Shown piece by piece: positions 57,106 through 64,000 of a DNA stretch of 64,000 nucleotides. The notes beneath the pieces are model-generated. The model saw nothing but the letters and a program-made list of their open reading frames with translations. It had not been told where the DNA came from and did no database searches. The DNA comes from Leucobacter soli (GTDB lineage Bacteria; Actinomycetota; Actinomycetes; Actinomycetales; Microbacteriaceae). Made by a program: the position numbers and the translations under genes. The stretch is taken from the NCBI RefSeq assembly GCF_910593785.1, contig NZ_CAJVAP010000013.1:1-64000 (forward strand). Reading direction: 5' to 3'. Positions within the stretch are counted from its first letter, which is position 1. Each line of letters starts with the position of its first letter.

Positions 57106-57196
57106 GGTTCGGGTCGCGCCTTTCGTCGGGTTCCGGAGGATGCCCGGCGGCCGGCCGGGCGCGGGGCGCGGCGAGGCCCCGGATACGATGGTGATC

Positions 57197-58435
57197 ATGC
57201 TACCGACCGTCACCGACAACGGTGCGAGGCTGGCCGCGATTCTGCCGACCGGGATCGCCGCGCTGGCCCGCGGGCTCGGCGCCGACCCTGCCGAGCGCCT
57301 CTCGACGGCACTCGGCCGCTCGGAACAGCTGCTCGACCTCCCGGAGGCGCTGCCGTCGCTGACGGGGTTCGTCATGGTCGTGGTCGACGGCCTCGGGACG
57401 GCGAACCTCAACGCGGCGAAGGCTCACGCCCCCGTGCTGGCCTCGCTCGCGGCGAAGCGGATCGAAACGGTGCTCCCGTCGACCACCGGCGCCGCGCTGA
57501 CCACGCTCGCGACCGGGCGCCTGCCGGGCGAGCACGGTCTGATCGGGTACCGGATCCGCCATCCCGAGCTCGGCTTGCGCACGACGCTCAAGGAATGGGA
57601 CGGCATCGACGACGTGCGCTCGTGGCAGCGCGCCGAGCCGCTCTGGCGCCTTGCCGAGCCGATGGGCGCCCGCGCGGTCGCGATCGGCCGCCCGGCGCAC
57701 GCGCACGGCGGCCTCACCGAGGCGATCCTCGGTGGAGCCGAGTACCACGGCGCCCAGACGATCGCCGAGCGCTTCGGGGTCGCCTCGCGGCTTCTGCGCG
57801 CCGGCGACCCGCTGCTCGCCTACGTCTACATCGACGAGCTCGACCGCGCCGCCCACCACGATGGCTGGCAGAGCGCGGCATGGCTGCAGCGCCTGGAGTC
57901 GCTCGACGCTGCGCTGGGCGACTTCCTCCAGGGACTGCCCGGCGGAGTCGGCGTGGCGGTCACGGCCGATCACGGGATGATCGACGTGCCGCCGCACCGC
58001 CGGCTTCAGCTCGATGCGGAGGACGGCCTCGACGGCCTCTTCCGGGGCGCCGGATCACCGGTCGCCGAGATCGGCGGCGAACCGAGGATGCGGTCGCTCT
58101 ACCTCGAACCCGGTGCCGACGCGGCGACGGTTGCGGCCGACCTCGAGACGGCTCTCGGGAAGCTCGCCTGGGTCGGCACCCGAGACGAAGCGATCGAGGG
58201 GGGATGGTTCGGCCGCGTCGTCGACGAGGTCGCGCCGAGACTCGGGGAGGTGCTGATCGCGGCGCGGGGCCAGACGGCCTTCACGCTCTCCTCCGACTCG
58301 CCGTCGGCGCTCGCCATGGTCGGGCAGCACGGCGGACTCAGCGCAGAGGAGCGGGGGGTCCCCCTCGCGCTCGCGGGAGAGCTCGCGGGGACGGGCTTCG
58401 TCTCGGCGATGACGAGGATCGCGGCGACGCTATGA
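57197..58435 (+). CDS. Alkaline phosphatase superfamily phosphodiesterase (nucleotide pyrophosphatase-like)
   Basis: 412 residues. Metal ligands of the superfamily: VVVDGLGTANL near residue 62, the nucleophile threonine in PSTTGAALTTLATG near 100, DELDRAAHHDG near 212, TADHGM near 257 and GQHGGLS near 375. It lacks a signal peptide, so it acts in the cytoplasm on an unknown phosphodiester or phosphonate. The start was set at ATG 57197, 7 nt after TACGAT; ATG 57188 and GTG 57191 are alternatives. It is divergent from parC. Confidence 0.87.
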   Translation: MLPTVTDNGARLAAILPTGIAALARGLGADPAERLSTALGRSEQLLDLPEALPSLTGFVMVVVDGLGTANLNAAKAHAPVLASLAAKRIETVLPSTTGAALTTLATGRLPGEHGLIGYRIRHPELGLRTTLKEWDGIDDVRSWQRAEPLWRLAEPMGARAVAIGRPAHAHGGLTEAILGGAEYHGAQTIAERFGVASRLLRAGDPLLAYVYIDELDRAAHHDGWQSAAWLQRLESLDAALGDFLQGLPGGVGVAVTADHGMIDVPPHRRLQLDAEDGLDGLFRGAGSPVAEIGGEPRMRSLYLEPGADAATVAADLETALGKLAWVGTRDEAIEGGWFGRVVDEVAPRLGEVLIAARGQTAFTLSSDSPSALAMVGQHGGLSAEERGVPLALAGELAGTGFVSAMTRIAATL

Positions 58436-58452
58436 GGCGACAGGCCCGAGCC

Positions 58453-58743
58453 CTATGCGTCGCATTCCGCGCAGATGGGGCCGAGGTCGGTCTCGCGCGA
58501 CATCTGCGAGCGGTGGCGGACGAGGAAGCAGTTGACGCAGGTGAACTCATCGGCCTGCTGCGGGAGCACCACGACGTCCAGCTCGAGATCCGAGAGATCC
58601 GCACCGGCGAGCTCGAAGCCCGGGTTGTCGGCGTCCTCCGAGTCGATGGCAGAGGCGCCCTTCGCCGGCACGCGTTCCTTCAGCGCCTCGATCGAGTCGG
58701 CATCTTCCTCGGATTTGCGCGGGGCGTCGTAGTCGGTAGCCAT
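58453..58743 (-). CDS. DUF4193 zinc-finger-like protein
   Basis: 96 residues. Middle: DADNPGFELAGADLSDLELDV; C-terminus: FTCVNCFLVRHRSQMSRETDLGPICAECDA with four cysteines in two CxxC pairs, a probable zinc site. It is a conserved actinobacterial protein of unknown role, commonly next to sepH. The start ATG 58743 gives the usual N-terminus ATDYDAPR. Confidence 0.88.
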   Translation of the reverse strand: MATDYDAPRKSEEDADSIEALKERVPAKGASAIDSEDADNPGFELAGADLSDLELDVVVLPQQADEFTCVNCFLVRHRSQMSRETDLGPICAECDA

Positions 58744-59030
58744 GCTGGTGGTGTGTTCCCGTCGTCGGTACTCAGGCAGTGATTCTGCAAGAACTGCGGC
58801 CATAGTTTGCCCGAGAAGCGCGTCTCGCGCAAACTGCGCACCCGTGAGTTCGCTGAACGCGGATCCCGGAGGGCCCGGATCCGGCGGTTCGGACCCGTCG
58901 AGAGAGGGTGGGGGAGGTCGCGGAACTCGGCGCCGACTGCGCCGCGAAGTTCGGCTAGCACCGTGTCGGTCCGCCGGTCTCAGGGGAGAGCATGCGAACC
59001 TTGGTGCGAAACCTGGAGGAGGATCAGCCG

Positions 59031-60293
59031 ATGGATGACTTGCGCTTGGTGCGACGCGAAGATCAGTCGCTCATCGTCGCGACCGAGACCGGTGAAGAGT
59101 TTCGCCTGGTGGTCGACGAGACCGTGCTCGCGGAATTCCGCCATCTGGCGCGACCTCCGCGGAGTGCGAACCGGATCAACCCCCGCGAGGTCCAGGCGCT
59201 CGTGCGCGCCGGGAAGACGCGCGAGGAGGTGGCGATCGCGACGGGTCTCGACGAGAGCGATGTCGAGCGCTACGAGGAGCCGGTGCTGGCGGAGCGGCGC
59301 TACATCCTCGAGCTCGCCCAGGCCGTACCCGTACGGACGAGCCCCGGCGACGAGGAGGAGCAGCAGTTCGGGGCCGTGATCGCGGAGCGCCTCATCGGTC
59401 TCGGCGCGCGCGATCCCGAGTGGAACTCGTGGCGCGACGACGAGGCCGGGTGGATGATCAGCCTCGAGTTCGCCACCGGCGACTCCGGCCACCGCGCCGT
59501 CTGGTCCTTCGACCACCGCAAGAGCGCGCTCTCGCCGCTCACTCCGGACGCCGACTCGCTCTCGAAGCAGGGTGCCGTGGGAGACCGGCTGATCCCGAAG
59601 CTGCGCGCGGTGGATGCCGAGGAGCGCTTCGACTCGGGCGCTTTCGACCCGGAGCGCCTGACCGCCGACTTCCCGACCGATCCGGGCGATAGCGGAGAGC
59701 CGGTGAACGTCTCGGGTCCCGTCGCGCCGGACCATCCCTCTACCGGCTCGATCCCGATCGTCGACATCGAGGCCGAGTACGCGCGCCGCCAGCACATCGA
59801 GGAGCGCGCGATCAAGACGCCGGAGCCGGAGCTCCCCGACCTCGGCCAGACCGCCGACCTGCTCGACGCGCTGCGTCGGCGACGCGGTGAGCGGAACGCG
59901 GCCGAGCACGCCGCGGGGGACGGTGCGCGGGGGACCTCGCGAGACGCCGACGCAGGGGACGATGCGGAGTCGGGCGCAGACCGGCCGCAGGCAGGCGCCA
60001 AGGATCCGGTGCGGCTGCCCGGCACCGCGCCCGTGACCCCGATCATCATCCCGCCCACGGACGAGGAGCGGGAGCAGGCGGAGGCCGAGGCGGCGTCCGA
60101 GACCTCCGGGACCGTGCTGGAGCCGCTCGACGGGCTCTCGGCTGACCTCGCGGAGCCGGAATCGGGCGGCGACGTGACAAAGCAGCCGCTCGGGCCGACG
60201 CCCGAACGCGGCCGGCGAGGCAAGGGGCGGGCGTCGATCCCGAGCTGGGACGACATTCTCTTCGGCACGCGCAGCGACGAGGATCCCGCGTAG
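59031..60293 (+). CDS. sepH: Septation protein SepH
   Basis: 420 residues. The N-terminal DUF3071 domain (DLRLVRREDQSLIVATETGEEFRL) contains a helix-turn-helix-like part with INPREVQALVRAGKTREEVA near residue 45, which in SepH stimulates FtsZ assembly at division sites. The rest is an acidic, low-complexity tail ending in a conserved motif SIPSWDDILFGTR. The start ATG 59031 has GGAGGAGG at 8 nt and matches the family; ATG 58992 would add 13 residues behind a too-close GGGGAG. Confidence 0.93.
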   Translation: MDDLRLVRREDQSLIVATETGEEFRLVVDETVLAEFRHLARPPRSANRINPREVQALVRAGKTREEVAIATGLDESDVERYEEPVLAERRYILELAQAVPVRTSPGDEEEQQFGAVIAERLIGLGARDPEWNSWRDDEAGWMISLEFATGDSGHRAVWSFDHRKSALSPLTPDADSLSKQGAVGDRLIPKLRAVDAEERFDSGAFDPERLTADFPTDPGDSGEPVNVSGPVAPDHPSTGSIPIVDIEAEYARRQHIEERAIKTPEPELPDLGQTADLLDALRRRRGERNAAEHAAGDGARGTSRDADAGDDAESGADRPQAGAKDPVRLPGTAPVTPIIIPPTDEEREQAEAEAASETSGTVLEPLDGLSADLAEPESGGDVTKQPLGPTPERGRRGKGRASIPSWDDILFGTRSDEDPA

Positions 60294-60379
60294 GGCGAGG
60301 ATCTCGCAGTGCAGGGCGGAGCGCCTGCGGCCGCGTGATGCGTGCGTCGAGCGGCTCGCGGGCTCGGCCTACACGCGGT

Positions 60380-60835
60380 TCAGCGCTCCGCTTCGATCGC
60401 CGCCTGGAGCGCCTGCGGCTTGCGGGTCGTGACAACCCAGTACGGAGCGGGATCCGAGGGATCGGTGACGGCGATGCGCACGGCGCTGTGGATGTATCCC
60501 CGCACCATGAGATAGGCGCGAGCGTCCAGCCCCGGTCCGATTGCGGCGCGGAGCGCCTCCGCGTCGAGGATCTCGACCTCGCCCAGCTGAGCGACCGGGA
60601 TGCGGGCCTGCCCGGCGGCGAGCGCTCCGTCGCCCACGGTCACGATCGGAGCGAGCGCGAAGAGCGAGACCGCGATCGCGGCGTAGACCGCGACGGCGAC
60701 CGGGAGCGCGAGCGCCGCGTTCAGGGGGGTCATCACGAGCGTCACGGCCGGCACCAGCAGGAGGAGCGCGACGAACAGCAGCGGGCCGGGAGCGAGACGC
60801 TCGCGGAAGGCGGGCGCGGACGATGGCGTGGTCAT
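60380..60835 (-). CDS. DUF3093 membrane protein
   Basis: 151 residues with two hydrophobic helices at the N-terminus (LLFVALLLLVPAVTLVM and a second near residue 40), followed by a soluble domain ending YWVVTTRKPQALQAAIEAER. It matches the actinobacterial DUF3093 family, found next to dut. Function unknown. GATAAT lies 6 nt before ATG 60835, so the message may be leaderless. Confidence 0.88.
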   Translation of the reverse strand: MTTPSSAPAFRERLAPGPLLFVALLLLVPAVTLVMTPLNAALALPVAVAVYAAIAVSLFALAPIVTVGDGALAAGQARIPVAQLGEVEILDAEALRAAIGPGLDARAYLMVRGYIHSAVRIAVTDPSDPAPYWVVTTRKPQALQAAIEAER

Positions 60836-60906
60836 GCGTCCATTATCCCGACCGAAGGCCGCGCTCTGCTCGACAAGCGCTCCGGGGGATCCGCTACCCT
60901 GACGGG

Positions 60907-61374
60907 GTGACCGATGTCGTAGAGATTCCGATCGTGGCCGCCCCCGGGCAGACGCCCGCTTACGCCCAGCCGGGCGACGCCGGCGCCGACCTCCGCAGCA
61001 GCGAGTCGCTGGTGCTCGGCCCGGGCGAGCGCGCGCTCGTCGGGACGGGGATCAGCTTCGCGCTGCCCGAGGGCTATGCGGCCTTCGTCGTGCCGCGCAG
61101 CGGTCTGGCGGTGCGGCACGGGATCACGGTCCTCAACTCGCCGGGAACGATCGACGCGGGGTACCGCGGCGAGATCAAGGTGCCGCTGATGAACACGGAT
61201 GCGAGCGCGGAGTTCCGGATCGAGCCGGGCGATCGTATCGCTCAGCTGATCGTGATGCCCGTGTCGTGGGCGGTCTTCCAGGCGGTCGAGGCGCTGCCGG
61301 AGAGCGTGCGCGGAAACGGTGGATTCGGATCGACGGGCGTGCGCGATGGCGCACCGCTCGAATCGGCGCGATGA
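60907..61374 (+). CDS. dut: dUTP diphosphatase
   Basis: 155 residues, trimer-type dUTPase. All five motifs are visible: DAGADLRSS, PRSGLAVRHG, SPGTIDAGYRGEI, GDRIAQLIV and the C-terminal RGNGGFGSTG. It removes dUTP and supplies dUMP for thymidylate. The start is GTG 60907, 6 nt after TACCCT, consistent with a leaderless message. It is followed by DUF3710 after 24 nt. Confidence 0.96.
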   Translation: MTDVVEIPIVAAPGQTPAYAQPGDAGADLRSSESLVLGPGERALVGTGISFALPEGYAAFVVPRSGLAVRHGITVLNSPGTIDAGYRGEIKVPLMNTDASAEFRIEPGDRIAQLIVMPVSWAVFQAVEALPESVRGNGGFGSTGVRDGAPLESAR

Positions 61375-61398
61375 ACGGAAAGAGAGCTGACACTGAAC

Positions 61399-62085
61399 AT
61401 GGCTGACACTGACATGAGCGATGAGACCGCCGAGAACGATGAATCGGTGACCGACGCCGCTGAGCTCGCGGTCCGCGAGGGCGAGGGCGACGCGCCGGCG
61501 GACGATGCCAAGTCGGCGCCCGAGGATCGGGGAGCCGCAGGTCCGTTCGATCTGTCGGAGGTGCCGGCGATGCGCCCCTACGTCGACCTCGGCGGCATCA
61601 AGATCGCGCCGCGCGAGGGGCTGCAGATGCGCCTCGAGGTCGACGAGCGGGCCAAGCGCGTGGTCGCGGTGACCCTCGAGTTCGCCGAGTCCGTGCTGCA
61701 GATGCAGGCGTTCTCCGCTCCCAAGACGACCGGGCTGTGGCACGGCGTGCGCCGGGAGATCGGGCAGCAGCTGGCCGCGCAGGGTGCCGACGTGCAGGAG
61801 GAGGCGGGGCGGCTCGGGCCGGAGCTCGTGACTCGGAGCGAGGCGCCCGCCGAGCAGGGCGGCGGGGTGCGCGTCGCGCGCTTCGTGGGCGTCGATGGAC
61901 CCCGCTGGCTGCTGCGCGGCGTGATCATGGGACGCGCGACCGTCGATGCCGAGGCCCGTGCCAAGATCGACGAGATCTTCCGAGAGACCGTGGTCGTGCG
62001 AGGCGATCAGCCGATGCCTCCGAGCGAGCTGCTGCTGCTGACGATGCCGGCAGGCGTGCCCCAGGCCGGGCCGGGAGCCGCGTGA
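61399..62085 (+). CDS. DUF3710 protein
   Basis: 228 residues. The first 50 are acidic and disordered; residues 55-220 are the conserved actinobacterial domain (PYVDLGGIKIAPREGLQMRLEVDE, then WLLRGVIMGRATVD). Function unknown, cytoplasmic. An internal ATG at 61414 could also be used. It overlaps the next gene as GTGA. Confidence 0.88.
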   Translation: MADTDMSDETAENDESVTDAAELAVREGEGDAPADDAKSAPEDRGAAGPFDLSEVPAMRPYVDLGGIKIAPREGLQMRLEVDERAKRVVAVTLEFAESVLQMQAFSAPKTTGLWHGVRREIGQQLAAQGADVQEEAGRLGPELVTRSEAPAEQGGGVRVARFVGVDGPRWLLRGVIMGRATVDAEARAKIDEIFRETVVVRGDQPMPPSELLLLTMPAGVPQAGPGAA

Positions 62086-62903
62086 GCGAGCCCGCTCAGG
62101 ACGCCGGGCGGGAGGCGGCGCCGGAGCACGGGCAGGTCCCGGAGGCGAAGGGATCTGACGGGACGGAATCGGACGGGACGGCCGCCGGCGCCCCGCGGGG
62201 CGGACTGACCCGCGCGGTCGCCGCTGGACTCGAGGGCGAGTCGGTCAGCGCAGGCGGCGTGCTCGAGATCATCGGCGGGTGGCGCGGAGTCGTCGAATCA
62301 CTGCTGCCGGCCACGGTGTTCCTTGTGGTGTTCGTCGTGACGCGCGAGGCGCGGATCGCCGCGATCGCTCCCGTGGTCATCTCGCTCATCGCGGTCGCCG
62401 TGCGACTCGTGCGCCGGGAGACGCTCTCCTCCGCGCTCTCGGGGCTGCTCGGCGTGGCGGTGTGCGCCGCAGCCGTGCTGTTCACCGGCGACGGGCAGAA
62501 CTACTTCGTGCCCGGCTTCTTCATCAATGCCGCCTGGATCCTCGCCTATACGATCTCGCTCGCCTTGGGATGGCCGCTGATCGGCCTGCTGCTCGGCTTC
62601 GTGCGCGGATCCTTCACCGAGTGGCGTCGGGTCCGGGTGCTGCGGCGGGCCGCGGCGCTGTGCACGGCGCTGTGGGCGATCGTGTTCTCGGCGCGGCTCG
62701 CCGTGCAGCTCCCGTTCTACTTCGCCGCGGAGCAGGGCCATGACGGCGCGCTCGAGGCGCTCGGCGTCGCCAGGCTCGTCATGGGCGTACCGCTGTTCGC
62801 CCTCGCCGCCGTGTTCACGTGGCTCGTCCTGGCACGGGTGAACGCCGCCGCGGGGGATCCTGCTCACGAGGAGCACGACCCCGTCCAATCATCGGATGAA
62901 TAA
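62082..62903 (+). CDS. DUF3159 membrane protein
   Basis: 273 residues. A hydrophilic N-terminal 55 residues is followed by about six hydrophobic segments and conserved [17 protein letters not shown] near residue 137 and [16 protein letters not shown] near 185. It belongs to the actinobacterial DUF3159 family, found after dut and DUF3710. Role unknown. The start is GTG 62082 overlapping the previous stop. Confidence 0.88.
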   Translation: MSEPAQDAGREAAPEHGQVPEAKGSDGTESDGTAAGAPRGGLTRAVAAGLEGESVSAGGVLEIIGGWRGVVESLLPATVFLVVFVVTREARIAAIAPVVISLIAVAVRLVRRETLSSALSGLLGVAVCAAAVLFTGDGQNYFVPGFFINAAWILAYTISLALGWPLIGLLLGFVRGSFTEWRRVRVLRRAAALCTALWAIVFSARLAVQLPFYFAAEQGHDGALEALGVARLVMGVPLFALAAVFTWLVLARVNAAAGDPAHEEHDPVQSSDE

Positions 62904-62961
62904 CACGCCGACCCGTTCTGCTGGACGCGGCTCGGCGGGCGTTCTGCCGCGGAGTTCCGTG

Positions 62962-62983
62962 TAGAATTGTCTCGACATCGAGA
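62962..62983 (+). promoter_or_regulatory. Promoter and palindrome before aconitase
   Basis: TAGAAT (62962-62967) is a good -10. TCTCGA (62970-62975) and TCGAGA (62978-62983) form a dyad around CA, placed over the expected transcription start. A repressor site for aconitase is plausible; the regulator is not named. Confidence 0.5.
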
Positions 62984-63004
62984 TATTTTCGAAACGGAGC
63001 GGTC

Positions 63005-64000
<996 letters not shown>

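Noticed and set aside
60309-60400. GCGGAGCGC/GCGCTCCGC inverted repeat between sepH and the DUF3093 gene
   Set aside because: The arms are more than 60 nt apart and one lies inside the DUF3093 coding end; a functional hairpin is doubtful.

Overview
The window is 64 kb of uniformly GC-rich DNA (roughly 70% G+C). Gene content and order point to an actinobacterium of the order Micrococcales, probably family Microbacteriaceae: septation protein SepH with its DUF3093/dut/DUF3710/DUF3159 neighbours, a PAC2 protein, sigA followed by a DUF7455 protein and ParE/ParC, DUF4193, DUF4191 with RDD and glnA, and the long GapB-type dehydrogenase. A genus near Leucobacter is possible but this is a guess. No rRNA, phage, insertion sequence or CRISPR array is visible.

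Layout. Positions 1-3.1 kb hold the end of a Ser/Thr kinase, a peroxiredoxin, tRNA-Val(TAC) and a DUF697 GTPase. Positions 3.2-19 kb are an accessory catabolic island. A leftward operon (hydantoinase A, hydantoinase B, a CE4-fold hydrolase, a C45-type Ntn amidohydrolase) is transcribed divergently from a rightward operon (an SDR, a catalytically degenerate SDR, and a LuxR-type HTH fused to a cytoplasmic periplasmic-binding-protein fold). A five-gene Liv-type ABC transporter follows, then a third SDR and an Asp/Glu/hydantoin racemase relative. One 20-bp near-identical motif lies upstream of both hyuA and the transporter, at the same distance from a -10 box and in the same orientation, with a related dyad in front of the SDR operon. 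I read the island as import and ATP-dependent opening of a cyclic amide or imide, controlled by its own one-component sensor.

Positions 19-23.7 kb hold a cystine-type symporter, an anchored Cys-containing protein and a secreted protein with two thioredoxin-like units. Positions 23.7-28.2 kb hold housekeeping genes (universal stress protein, GapB, NIF3, RNase P RNA, a CdsZ/DUF164-like protein). Positions 28.4-34.6 kb are a complete de novo NAD operon, nrtR-nadA-nadB-nadC-cysteine desulfurase, behind a perfect palindromic operator. Positions 34.5-42.9 kb hold methionine aminopeptidase and the glutamine synthetase module (glnA2, glnE, glnA1), with a GlnR-type box array before glnA1.

Positions 43-49.2 kb hold RDD and DUF4191 genes, the E2 and E3 subunits of the 2-oxoacid dehydrogenase complex, and a PAC2 protein. 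lipA and lipB, often found here in relatives, are absent from this spot. Positions 49.2-58.7 kb hold sigA with a sigmaR/SigH-like promoter, topoisomerase IV genes, an acyltransferase and an alkaline-phosphatase-superfamily enzyme. Positions 58.8-64 kb hold sepH, dut and the DUF genes, ending inside aconitase. Many genes begin 6-8 nt after a TANNNT hexamer, which suggests widespread leaderless transcription.
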